This document shows positions 1 through 7,479 of a stretch of DNA of 64,000 bases, one piece after another. Source of the DNA: Streptomyces sp. HUAS 15-9 (GTDB lineage: Bacteria > Actinomycetota > Actinomycetes > Streptomycetales > Streptomycetaceae); NCBI RefSeq assembly GCF_025642155.1, contig NZ_CP106798.1, forward strand, positions 1,116,001 through 1,180,000, in the 5' to 3' direction. Position 1 is the first letter of the stretch, and each line of letters starts with the position of its first letter. Position numbers and translations under genes: made by a program. The notes beneath the pieces were generated by a model. It made no database searches, was not told where the DNA came from, and was given only the letters and a program-made list of their open reading frames with translations.

Positions 1-317
1 GCCGACGCACCGTAAGGGCGCTTCGGCGGCGTCCGCCACGGCTCACCGAACGGCATCTCCACTCTCGCCCCAACTGCCCCCATGTACCGCAGCAGATCCC
101 GCAGCGACGCAGTCTGGGTCGTCAACTGCTCGCGGGCCCGCCACCGCAGGTGATCGACCAGGTAGTACGCGTAGGTCTTCTGCGTACCCCGCCCGTCGTA
201 CACACGGAGGAAACTGTCAGCCTCCTCGTCGACAGCCCCATCCGGCAAGACGATCGTGTACGACCACCCGCCACCAGCTCTTTTCATCGGCTGTACTCGG
301 ATGTCCCCAAGAACCAT
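1..317 (-). CDS. Tyrosine recombinase/integrase, N-terminal part (runs off left edge)
   Basis: About 105 codons of a site-specific tyrosine recombinase are present; the catalytic domain with its R-H-R-Y residues lies outside the window. The visible part is a SAM-like core-binding domain: SYTIVLPDGAVDEEADSFL, then TYAYYLVDHLRW, LRDLLRYMGAVG and WRTPPKRPYG, an arrangement I recognise from integrases on actinobacterial transposons and islands. I chose the ATG at 317; an in-frame ATG at 287 and a GTG at 329 are alternatives. The gene points away from the broken alkB gene and starts 134 bp from the apparent junction, as expected of an integrase sitting next to its attachment end. Family assignment is by recognised sequence pattern, and the type of element is unknown. 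Confidence 0.75.
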   Translation of the reverse strand, partial: MVLGDIRVQPMKRAGGGWSYTIVLPDGAVDEEADSFLRVYDGRGTQKTYAYYLVDHLRWRAREQLTTQTASLRDLLRYMGAVGARVEMPFGEPWRTPPKRPYGAS

Positions 318-451
318 CCCGCTTCGCACCAGACCCCCTCGTCCCTGCGTCCAACACGCGACGAAGAGGCTTGCCAGACTTGGTAAAGGCGAACGTGAGG
401 CGACTAAAAGACACCCGAACGGCCGTACTGAACACTCACTGCCCAGTCGGT
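1..451. mobile_element. End of an integrated element inserted in alkB
   Basis: AlkB-like coding sequence (minus strand) is recognisable down to the Ile-Asn-Phe codons at 460-452 and then stops matching the family. To the left lie 134 bp with no gene of their own and then the integrase gene. I infer that 1-451 is one end of an integrative element or transposon. Read-through from alkB would add about 15 foreign residues before a TAG near 404-406. The other end and any target duplication lie outside the window. Confidence 0.6.
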
Positions 452-812
452 AAAGTTGATCAGTGCGATGTCGTACGGCGCCGATGCCACCGCCCGCGGG
501 CCGAGCGCGTCGGCCACCGCCCGGCGGCCCAGCTCACCCAGCCAGGACGGGAACGGTTTCACCCGGGCCCCGTCGCCGTCGACGACCGTGCGGGCGTAGG
601 CGTACGGATACCAGTGCCGGCCCAGGCAGACCTGGCGGGCGGTCATGGTGCCGCCGCCGGGGGTGCGGACCGTGCGCAGGCCCGCCGGCGGGCGCGCCCA
701 CTCCCGGCAGGCCGCCAGCAGCTCCCGCTGGGCGCGGACGTCGAGCCAGTCCGGCATGTGCACGGCGCCGGGGGCGACCTCGGCGCGCCCTGGGGAACAG
801 CTCCACGTCCAT
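452..812 (-). pseudogene. alkB: alkB-type 2-oxoglutarate/Fe(II) dioxygenase, truncated and frameshifted
   Basis: This is the remnant of an alkylated-nucleic-acid repair dioxygenase. The N-terminus MDVELFPRAR starts at the ATG at 812. The sequence then leaves frame near 783-795, where a GCGCG tract appears to lack two bases, and continues in another frame as AEVAPGAVHMPDWLDV, REWARPPAGLRTVRTPGG, CLGRHWYPYAYARTVVDG and ASAPYDIALINF. Family members continue here with Y-D and the iron-binding H-x-D motif; instead the sequence changes at 451/452 into an inserted element. The Fe(II) and 2-oxoglutarate ligands are therefore lost, and the gene cannot encode an active AlkB. It is divergent from the methyltransferase gene at 881. 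An in-frame ATG at 821 is an alternative start. Confidence 0.8.
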
Positions 813-880
813 GCGTTCCATCCTGCCCGAAGCTCCGCGCAACCTGGCCTGATCTGCGGCTCCGATAGCCTGGACCCACA

Positions 881-2026
881 ATGAGCGACCGTATGACGAC
901 TGCGTGGGGCGAGTTCGAGCTGTCCCGCTTCCCCGAGGATCCCCGTGACCGGCTGCGTGCCTGGGACGCCTCCGACGCGTATCTGCTGCGGCACCTGGCC
1001 CAGGAGCGGATCCCGCTCTCCGGCACGGTCGTGGTCCTCGGGGACCGCTGGGGCGCGCTGGTCACGGCGCTCGCGGAGCACGGGCCGGTGCAGATCACCG
1101 ACTCCTTCCTCAGTCAGGAGGCGACCCGGGCGAACCTCGCGCGGGCCGGCGTCGAGCCGGGTGGCGTACGGCTCCTCACCACCCAGGATCCCCCGCCGGA
1201 CCGCGTCGATGTCCTGCTGGTGCGCGTGCCGAAGAGCCTGGCGCTGCTGGAGGACCAGTTGCAGCGGCTGGCGCCCGCCGTGCACGAGGGCACGGTCGTC
1301 GTGGGCACCGGGATGGTGAAGGAGATCCACACCTCCACGCTGGAGCTGTTCGAGCGGATTCTCGGGCCGACCCGGACCTCTCTCGCGGAGCAGAAGGCCC
1401 GGCTGATCCTCTGTACCCCGGACCCAGCGCTGGAGCGCGCCGCCAATCCGTGGCCGTACAGCTACGCCCTGCCCGAGGGCATCGGCACGGTCTCCGGGCG
1501 GACCGTCGTCAACCACGCGGGCGTGTTCTGCGCCGACCGGCTGGACATCGGCACGCGGTTCTTCCTCCAGCACCTGCCGGCCGGCCGCGGCCCGCGCCGG
1601 GTCGTGGACCTGGGGTGCGGCAACGGGGTCGTGGGTACGGCGGTGGCGCTGGCCGACCCCACGGCCGAGGTGCTGTTCGTGGACGAGTCGTTCCAGGCCG
1701 TGGCGTCGGCGGAGGCCACGTTCAAGGCCAACGGGGTGCCGGGGCACGCGGAGTTCCGGGTCGGGGACGGGCTGGCGGGGGTGGCGGCCGGCAGCGTGGA
1801 CGTCGTCCTCAACAATCCTCCGTTCCACTCCCACCAGGCGACGACGGACGCGACGGCGTGGCGGATGTTCAGCGGAGCGCGGCGCGCGCTGCGGCCGGGC
1901 GGCGAGCTGTGGGTGATCGGCAACCGTCACCTGGGCTACCACGTGAAGCTGCGGCGCCTGTTCGGCAACAGCCAACTGGTGGCCTCCGACCCGAAGTTCG
2001 TGGTGCTCAAGGCCGTCAAACGGTAG
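881..2026 (+). CDS. RlmG/RsmC-type rRNA guanine-N2 methyltransferase
   Basis: A 381-residue class I SAM-dependent methyltransferase whose two-domain length matches RlmG/RsmC (about 340-380 aa). The C-terminal half carries the SAM-binding motif DLGCGNG (residues 243-249) and the catalytic NNPPF motif (311-315) typical of guanine-N2 methyltransferases. The N-terminal half (about 1-200) resembles the degenerate, non-catalytic methyltransferase domain of RlmG. It would act on 23S or 16S rRNA in the cytoplasm; which base cannot be told from sequence alone. ATG 881 is used; ATG 893 is also in frame. It is monocistronic, divergent from the dead alkB gene and convergent with the aldolase gene. Confidence 0.8.
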   Translation: MSDRMTTAWGEFELSRFPEDPRDRLRAWDASDAYLLRHLAQERIPLSGTVVVLGDRWGALVTALAEHGPVQITDSFLSQEATRANLARAGVEPGGVRLLTTQDPPPDRVDVLLVRVPKSLALLEDQLQRLAPAVHEGTVVVGTGMVKEIHTSTLELFERILGPTRTSLAEQKARLILCTPDPALERAANPWPYSYALPEGIGTVSGRTVVNHAGVFCADRLDIGTRFFLQHLPAGRGPRRVVDLGCGNGVVGTAVALADPTAEVLFVDESFQAVASAEATFKANGVPGHAEFRVGDGLAGVAAGSVDVVLNNPPFHSHQATTDATAWRMFSGARRALRPGGELWVIGNRHLGYHVKLRRLFGNSQLVASDPKFVVLKAVKR

Positions 2027-2076
2027 CGGTCGCCCTCTGCCGGCCGCCCCCCCGTCGGCCGAACGCTGTCGGGCGG

Positions 2077-2922
2077 CTAGTCGAGCACCCTGATGATCCG
2101 TGCCACCTCTCGTGCCATCGCCTCCCGCCCCACGCTGAGGTACTTGCGCGAGTCGACCGCCTCGGGATGAGTGGCGAGGAAGTCCCGGATCGCGCCGGTC
2201 ATGGCCATGTTGAGGGCGGTGCCGACGTTGACCTTGGCGATGCCGCCCGCGACGGCCGCGACGAGCCCCTCGTCCGGCACGCCCGAGGAACCGTGCAGCA
2301 CGAGCGGAACGGGCACGGTGACGGACAGCCGTTTGAGGAGTTCGTGGTCGAGGGCTGCCGTACGGGTCGTCATCGCGTGGACACTGCCGACGGCGACGGC
2401 CAGGGCGTCGACACCGGTGTCCGCGACGAAGGCGGCCGCCTGGGCAGGGTCGGTGCGGGCGCCGGGCGCGTGGGCGTCCAGCGGCGGTCGGCCCTTTCCG
2501 CCGATCTCCCCCAACTCCGCCTCGATCCACAGCCCTTGGCCATGCGCCCAGTCGACCGCGGCGCGGGTCGCGGCAAGGTTCTCGGCGTACGGAAGGCGGG
2601 CCGCGTCGTACATCACGGAGCCGAAGCCGGCGTCGGCCGCCTGGCGCAGCAGGTCGTCGCTCTGTACATGGTCGAGGTGCAACGCGACGGGTACGCAGGA
2701 GCGTTCGGCGGCCACCGCGGCCGCGCGGGCCAGCGGGAGCAGGCGTCCGTAACGGAACTTGACGGCGTTCTCGCTGACTTGGAGGACGACCGGCGCGTCC
2801 GCCGCTTCGGCCCCGGCGATGACGGCCTCGACGTGTTCGAGCGTGATGATGTTGAAGGCGGCGACGGCCGAGCGTGCCTCGGCGGCGCGGGTGACGAGCT
2901 CGCCGGTGCGTACGAGGGGCAC
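2077..2922 (-). CDS. Class II (zinc) ketose-bisphosphate aldolase, GatY/KbaY/AgaY type
   Basis: A 281-residue class II aldolase that would split a ketose 1,6-bisphosphate (fructose- or tagatose-bisphosphate) into dihydroxyacetone phosphate and glyceraldehyde 3-phosphate. Visible signatures are the zinc/catalytic region LHLDH (81-85), AELGEIGGK (about 135-143), AVGSVHAM (about 177-184), the phosphate-binding GSSGVP (211-216) and KVNVGTA (230-236). Start GTG at 2922 is preceded by an ideal AAGGAG five bases away. It lies 23 bp downstream of the SIS isomerase gene on the same strand. That pairing, with a DeoR repressor opposite, points to amino-sugar or hexitol catabolism rather than central glycolysis. 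No kinase or transporter accompanies it here. Confidence 0.85.
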   Translation of the reverse strand: MPLVRTGELVTRAAEARSAVAAFNIITLEHVEAVIAGAEAADAPVVLQVSENAVKFRYGRLLPLARAAAVAAERSCVPVALHLDHVQSDDLLRQAADAGFGSVMYDAARLPYAENLAATRAAVDWAHGQGLWIEAELGEIGGKGRPPLDAHAPGARTDPAQAAAFVADTGVDALAVAVGSVHAMTTRTAALDHELLKRLSVTVPVPLVLHGSSGVPDEGLVAAVAGGIAKVNVGTALNMAMTGAIRDFLATHPEAVDSRKYLSVGREAMAREVARIIRVLD

Positions 2923-2945
2923 GGCTTCTCCTTGCGGGTCGTGGG

Positions 2946-3827
2946 TCAGGGGGCGAGGATCACCGAGCGGGTGAGGTGGCGGGGCCGGTCGGGGTCGAGG
3001 CCCCGGCGGGCGGCGACGGCCACCGCGAGGCGCTGGGCGCGGACGAGTTCGGCGAGCGGGTCGAGCGAGCCGTCGACCCACAACCCGCCGGTGGCACGCA
3101 CCTGTTCGGCCAGTCCGTCCGGCGCCTGGCCGAGCATCCAGGTCGCCGTCCCGCGCGTGGTGATGCTGATGGGGCCGTGCCGGTACTCCATCGCCGGGTA
3201 GGCCTCGGTCCAGGACAGCGAGGCCTCGCGCATCTTCAGCCCTGCCTCGCTCGCCAGTCCGACGGTCCAGCCGCACCCCAGGAAGGTGAACTGGGTGCAG
3301 TCGACGAGCCCTTCGGGCAGCGGGGTGAACAGCGCGGCGCGGGCGTCGGCGACGACCGTGTCGGGGTGCAGGCCGAGGTGGGCGCGGAGCAGGGTGAGCG
3401 CGCTGGTGGCGAACCGGGTCTGCACGACGGACCGTTCGTCAGCGAAGTCCAGTACGACGATGTCGTCGGCGGCCGTCATCACGGGGGTGTCCGGATCCGC
3501 GGTGACCGCGGCGGTGCGGGTGCGCCCCTTCAACTGCCCCAGCAGGTCCAGCACTTCGGTGGTGGTGCCGGAGCGGGTGAGGGCGACGACACGGTCGTAC
3601 GGGCGCCCGTACGGGAACTCGGACGCGGCGAAGGCGTCGGTCTCGCCCTGGCCCGCCCCTTCCCGCAGGGCCGCGGCCGCCTGTGCCATGAAGTACGAGG
3701 TGCCGCAGCCGACGATCGCGACCCGCTCCCCCGGTCCCGGCAGCGCCCCGCCGCTGTGCGCCGCCTGTGCGGCCGCCCGTATCCAGCACTCGGGCTGGCT
3801 GTTCAGCTCGTCCTCGACATGGGTCAT
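2946..3827 (-). CDS. SIS-domain sugar-phosphate isomerase/deaminase (AgaS-like)
   Basis: A 293-residue protein with two SIS (sugar isomerase) folds. The phosphosugar-binding loops GCGTS (40-44) and TRSGTTTE (84-91) are intact in the first fold. In the second fold FLGCGWTVGLASEAGLKM matches the corresponding loop-helix of GlmS/AgaS-type proteins. The likely role is isomerisation or deamination of an amino-sugar phosphate feeding the neighbouring aldolase. Start ATG 3827 is preceded by GGAGGGG. It is the first gene of a two-gene operon and diverges from the DeoR regulator at 3950. The substrate is not defined by the sequence; tagatose-6-phosphate or galactosamine-6-phosphate chemistry is inferred from the aldolase neighbour. 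Confidence 0.8.
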   Translation of the reverse strand: MTHVEDELNSQPECWIRAAAQAAHSGGALPGPGERVAIVGCGTSYFMAQAAAALREGAGQGETDAFAASEFPYGRPYDRVVALTRSGTTTEVLDLLGQLKGRTRTAAVTADPDTPVMTAADDIVVLDFADERSVVQTRFATSALTLLRAHLGLHPDTVVADARAALFTPLPEGLVDCTQFTFLGCGWTVGLASEAGLKMREASLSWTEAYPAMEYRHGPISITTRGTATWMLGQAPDGLAEQVRATGGLWVDGSLDPLAELVRAQRLAVAVAARRGLDPDRPRHLTRSVILAP

Positions 3828-3854
3828 GCCGTACCCCTCCCCTGGCTGATTTTT

Positions 3855-3920
3855 CTTGCAAGATATAGCCAGCTTTCAAGCACAATCAAGCATTCGAGGC
3901 GGGACGGGGTGCGCTAGGGT
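3855..3920. promoter_or_regulatory. Divergent promoter/operator of the SIS-aldolase operon and deoR-type gene
   Basis: An unusually AT-rich segment holds three related octamers: CTTGCAAG (3855-3862), CTTTCAAG (3873-3880) and CAATCAAG (3883-3890), with direct TCAAGCA repeats at 3876-3882 and 3886-3892 exactly one helical turn apart. On the minus strand TTGATT (3889-3884) and TATATC (3867-3862) form a plausible -35/-10 pair with 16 bp between them, so the repeats sit inside the operon promoter. On the plus strand TAGGGT (3915-3920) is a good Streptomyces -10 for the regulator. I infer that the repeats are the DeoR operator. Confidence 0.6.
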
Positions 3921-3949
3921 CGCGGAAGATCGAGGAACGGAGGCTCCGG

Positions 3950-4729
3950 ATGTCGCGCGATGCCCGCTGGAAGGCGCTGCTGGAACTGCTGGTGGAACGC
4001 GGCCGCCTGGACGTCGAGGAGGCCGCGGCGGAACTGTCGGTGTCGGCCGCGACCATCCGCCGGGACTTCGACCAGCTCGCCGAACAGCAGATGCTGGTGC
4101 GCACCCGGGGCGGGGCGGTCGTGCACGGGGTGTCGTACGAACTGCCGCTGCGCTACAAGACAGCGCGCCACGCCTCCGAGAAGCAGCGCATCGCCAAGGC
4201 GGTGGCGGACCTGGTCGCGCCGGGCGAGGCGGTGGGCCTGACCGGCGGTACGACCACGACCGAGGTGGCCCGAGCGCTGGCCGTGCGCGCGGACCTCGCG
4301 TCGGGCTCACCGGCGCTGACCGTCGTCACCAATGCGCTCAACATCGCCAACGAGCTGGCCGTACGGCCCCAGTTCAAGATCGTGGTGACGGGCGGGGTCG
4401 CGCGTCCGCAGTCGTACGAGCTGATCGGGCCGCTGGCGGACGGGGTGCTCGGCCAGATCACGCTCGACGTGGCGGTGCTGGGGGTGGTGGCCTTCGACGT
4501 CACGCACGGCGCGGCGGCGCACGACGAGGCGGAGGCCGCGATCAACCGGCTGCTGTGCGAACAAGCCGAACGAGTGATCGTCGCGGCCGACTCGAGCAAG
4601 CTGGGCCGGCGGGCGTTCGCCCGGATCTGCGCGGCCGAGACGGTGGACACACTCGTCACGGACACAGCAGTGGGGCCGAACACCGTGCGCCGGTTCGAGG
4701 AGGCGGGGATGCGGGTCGTCGTCGTGTGA
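3950..4729 (+). CDS. DeoR/GlpR-family transcriptional repressor
   Basis: A 259-residue DeoR-family regulator. The N-terminal winged helix-turn-helix (about 5-58) includes the family signature around LSVSAATIRRDFDQL and VRTRGGAV. The C-terminal DeoR sensor domain, an ISOCOT-like phosphosugar-binding fold, shows GLTGGTTTTEVA (about 95-106), TVVTNALNIANEL, and VAADSSKLGRRAF near the end. Start ATG 3950 follows GGAGG. Divergent placement next to the SIS isomerase and aldolase operon, with repeated operator-like octamers between, makes it the likely local repressor, relieved by a sugar phosphate. Confidence 0.9.
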   Translation: MSRDARWKALLELLVERGRLDVEEAAAELSVSAATIRRDFDQLAEQQMLVRTRGGAVVHGVSYELPLRYKTARHASEKQRIAKAVADLVAPGEAVGLTGGTTTTEVARALAVRADLASGSPALTVVTNALNIANELAVRPQFKIVVTGGVARPQSYELIGPLADGVLGQITLDVAVLGVVAFDVTHGAAAHDEAEAAINRLLCEQAERVIVAADSSKLGRRAFARICAAETVDTLVTDTAVGPNTVRRFEEAGMRVVVV

Positions 4730-4746
4730 CGCCCCGGCACGCCGCG

Positions 4747-5142
4747 TCAGATGCCGCCGGGATCCGCCCGTACGAACCCCGCGCCCCGCTGGTCGTTGCA
4801 GCCCGCTTCGAACCGGCCGACGGGGTCCGGCCACACCTGCTGGGCCTGGAGCGCGACGCTGACCAGGGTCATCAGCAGGTCGACGTCACTCGCGGCATCG
4901 AGGCGTATGGTCACCCACTGCGAACCCGGGACGATCCGGATCGCCCCCGAACCCTTGAGGTCCTTGGCGAAACGCCGGATGGCACGGTCCGTCAGATGCA
5001 GGTCGACGTCCCGGTCCGAGTGGAAGTGGGCGATCTCGCCCCGGTCCGAGCTGAGCGCCTGCCCCAGGCCGCAGCTCGGTACGGCCTGTCTCAGGTCCGG
5101 CCAGGTCGCCAGTTGCGTGAGAGCACGCGAGGCCAACGTCAT
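4747..5142 (-). CDS. Luciferase-domain (DUF5519-like) protein
   Basis: A 131-residue soluble protein with no signal peptide or membrane segment. The central block GEIAHFHSDRDVDLHLTDRA, followed by a GSQWVTIRL strand and a DVDLLMTLVSVALQ helix, matches a small Streptomyces family annotated as luciferase-domain/DUF5519. The name refers to a domain family and does not show light production. It is convergent with the DeoR gene, 17 bp from its stop, and is transcribed alone. Function is unknown; the assignment rests on recognised sequence pattern only. Confidence 0.6.
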   Translation of the reverse strand: MTLASRALTQLATWPDLRQAVPSCGLGQALSSDRGEIAHFHSDRDVDLHLTDRAIRRFAKDLKGSGAIRIVPGSQWVTIRLDAASDVDLLMTLVSVALQAQQVWPDPVGRFEAGCNDQRGAGFVRADPGGI

Positions 5143-5382
5143 GGGCCCATCATGGCCCGCTCACTCTTGCGCAACCAGCACGTGAGCGAGCATTAACCGA
5201 CCCGTATCCACGGTCTGGCCGAAGACGCACCACCGGAAAATCAGGCCCATCTCCTCCCGGACCAGGCACTTCAGCATGTTTTGCGCGCCCGGGCGGGGCG
5301 AGCAAGTGGCCGAAAGACGACGGAAGTCACCGCCGGGCGGCGGGTGTTCGTGCCCGACGACGGTCCGGGGGTCGCGCGCGAT

Positions 5383-5583
5383 TCACCGGATGGCAACTCC
5401 GTACGGCTCGAACCGGTATGCCACACCGGGCACACGGACACTTCCGGTCACGCACGGCCACGGAGGTCGGGGCGTCCTGGCGCGACCGGACGGCCGGCCG
5501 AGGCCGGGCCGCTGCCCGTCGCGCGGTACACGGACGATCCCGACGGCACGGCCGGCCTCACGGTCCTGATCCGCGCAACGCAC
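5383..5583 (-). pseudogene. Remnant of a second SMP-30-like gene (C-terminal fragment)
   Basis: The 5143-5620 interval has no intact gene. On the minus strand, near 5440-5470, TSVAVRDR appears and, after a one-base frame change, SVRVPGVAY, ending in a TGA at 5383. This mirrors TSVAVRDRSVYVPSAAY at the C-terminus of the neighbouring gene (5621-6592). The DNA match (GACCTC-GTGGCCGTGCGTGACCGG) is nearly exact over about 25 bases and then diverges. I interpret it as a decayed tandem paralogue. Its upstream part is not recognisable, and I see nothing else in the interval. Confidence 0.5.
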
Positions 5584-5620
5584 CGACTAACGGCCCGTGA
5601 CACTCACCGGCCCCCGGCCG

Positions 5621-6592
5621 TCAGCCCGCGCGCCACGGCAGGCGGGCCACGACCAGGTTCGGGTCCCGCATGGTCAAGTACGCCGCGCTGGGCACATACA
5701 CGCTCCGGTCACGCACGGCCACCGAGGTCGGATCGGCCAGGCCGTCCTTTCGCGCGAGCACGATGGTGCGGGTGCCGTCAGGTCGTACCAGGGCGATCTG
5801 GCCCGTGGCGGTCAGGGCCGCGAGGACGGTGTGCCCGCGGCCGGTGAAGGCGAAGTCGTCGATCCCGTGCAGCCCGGTCGCTCTGGTCTCGATCGCGTCC
5901 GCGGAGTCGTCCGGCCGTACGGGGATGCGCAGCAGCGTCCCCCGGTCGCTGTTGGACACCCACACGGCATGGCCGTGGACCTTGATTCCGTTGGCGCCGA
6001 AGCCGCCCGAGGGGGCGTGGGACGGGGCGAGCGCGGGGACCTTGGCCCATTTCGTGGCGGTCCCGCCCTCCTGCGGGACGCGCCAGACCGTGCCCAGCAC
6101 CGAGTCGGCGGCGTAGAGCACACCTCTGTGCTCGTCGAGGGCGAGCCCGTTGGGCAGTCCGTCGGCCGGGAGCTTCGCGATCTGCTTCGGTGTGCCGCCG
6201 TCGCGCGTGATGCGCCAGATGCCGGTCTTGCGGGTCCCGGTCGCGTAGGTGACGTACAGCGTGTCGTCGTGGGCCCGGGCGATACCGAGGACCACCGCGC
6301 TGTGGACGATGGGGGTGTTCGGGTTTTTGACCTCCGGCAGGGTCGCGAGGATCCGGGTGCGGCCGCGCGGGGTGACATTGGCGACCTGCCGGGCGAACGC
6401 GAAGGCCAGATCGGCGGAGCCGTCGCGTTCGAGCGCGATGTTCTCCGGTGTCTGCCCGGCGGCGAAGTCGAAGCGGGCGACGACACGCGCGTCCGAGCGC
6501 TCCGGCTCACCGCCCGACGCGGTGGCCGACGCGAGCACGCTGACGATGACGGCTGCCACGGCGGCGCCGGCCAGGCGTGGAAGACGGGGCAT
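5621..6592 (-). CDS. Secreted SMP-30/gluconolactonase-like (ScyD/ScyE-type) beta-propeller protein
   Basis: A 323-residue exported protein. The start at ATG 6592, preceded by AGAGAGG, gives a clear signal peptide: a basic MPRLPR, then a hydrophobic AAVAAVIVSVLASATA core ending in small residues. The mature part is a six-bladed propeller of the SMP-30/NHL type, with repeats such as DGLPNGLALDEHRGVLYAAD, GANGIKVHGHAVWVSNSD and DGLADPTSVAVRDRSVYV. These proteins bind a metal or small ligand; members of this ScyD/ScyE-like branch have no assigned reaction. A longer reading frame to 6781 has no leader features and is disfavoured. A decayed copy lies just downstream. Confidence 0.75.
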   Translation of the reverse strand: MPRLPRLAGAAVAAVIVSVLASATASGGEPERSDARVVARFDFAAGQTPENIALERDGSADLAFAFARQVANVTPRGRTRILATLPEVKNPNTPIVHSAVVLGIARAHDDTLYVTYATGTRKTGIWRITRDGGTPKQIAKLPADGLPNGLALDEHRGVLYAADSVLGTVWRVPQEGGTATKWAKVPALAPSHAPSGGFGANGIKVHGHAVWVSNSDRGTLLRIPVRPDDSADAIETRATGLHGIDDFAFTGRGHTVLAALTATGQIALVRPDGTRTIVLARKDGLADPTSVAVRDRSVYVPSAAYLTMRDPNLVVARLPWRAG

Positions 6593-6807
6593 GGAAACCT
6601 CTCTTCGAACAGGACATGAGCACCGCCACACGGGCCCGGACCACGATGAGGGTGCGCAGGTGAGCGGCGTCGGCAGCCGGGGCCGGAGGGTCGCCCGCGC
6701 GGGCCATGCCATGGGGCTGCTTGCCGCACACACGAAGGACAGGGCATGCGCCCGGCCTTGCCCTTGCCCGACCTTCGGCACCCCCCTGGGCCGACTTTGT
6801 GCCGCTA

Positions 6808-7403
6808 ATGAACAAAGCCCGATCGCACAACGTCGTGCCGGGCAGCGACCTCACCCGTCTCCGTGTCGCCCTCACCGTGTTCTCCGCACTGGACGGCTTC
6901 GTCTTCGCCGGCTGGGTCGTCCGCATCCCGGCCATCAAGGAACAGACCCACGCCTCGGCCACCGAGCTGGGCTTCGCGCTGCTCGGCGTCTCGGCCGGCG
7001 CGGTGATCACGATGATGCTCACGGGACGGCTGTGCCGCCGCTACGGAAGTCACCCGGTGACCGTCGCGTGCGCCGTCCTCCTCTCCCTCGGCGTCGCGCT
7101 GCCCCCGCTCACCCACTCGCTGCTCGGCTCGCTCGCCCCGTCCGTGTGGGCGACGCTGATCGGGTTCGCCGTCACCGGACTCGGCCTGCCAATCTCTTCC
7201 CGGTCGCCGTGGAACGGGCCGGTGCCCTGGCCGGCCCCTCCGGCGTCGCGGTCGCCTCCACCCTGGGCTACGGCGGCATGCTCCTCGGGCCGCCCGCGAT
7301 CGGCTTCATGGCCGACTGGTTCTCCCTGCCGACCGCGCTCACCAGCGTCGCGGCACTGGCGGCCCTGATCGGCGTCATCACTCGCCGCGCGGCATCGGGC
7401 TGA
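6808..7403 (+). pseudogene. MFS transporter, collapsed by internal deletion plus frameshift
   Basis: The N-terminus from ATG 6808 is a normal major-facilitator start (LRVALTVFSALDGFVFAGWVVRIPAIK, then MMLTGRLCRRYGSHPV, the A-motif loop). After about four membrane helices, near 7105-7130, the sequence jumps to what is normally the ninth or tenth helix (SVWATLIGFAVTGLGL). One base is then missing at about 7188, and the end continues in another frame: NLFPVAVERAGALAGPSG, GYGGMLLGPPAIGFMADW and TALTSVAALAALIGVIT. A complete family member has about 400 residues and 12 helices; only about 198 codons remain. The protein cannot be a functional transporter. Intact relatives resemble YbjJ-type permeases. 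Confidence 0.85.
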
Positions 7404-7479
7404 CCCCACGTCAGACCGACGGACACATCTCGCCCAACAAAAGGTGCGGAGCCCTGGTGAATGCCCCAGCGTGATCATC

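Noticed and set aside
2027..2076. CGGCCG...CGGCCG pairing between the convergent methyltransferase and aldolase genes
   Set aside because: The stem is only six bases and self-complementary sequence is expected by chance at this GC content.
404..2530. Very long open frame on the minus strand opposite the methyltransferase and aldolase genes
   Set aside because: Only its last part carries AlkB similarity; the rest is Arg/Pro/Gly-rich antisense translation of high-GC DNA with no family match or ribosome-binding site.
5281..5847. Plus-strand open frame in the gap before the SMP-30-like gene
   Set aside because: It runs into the opposite strand of a real gene and resembles no protein family; the minus-strand remnant explains the region better.
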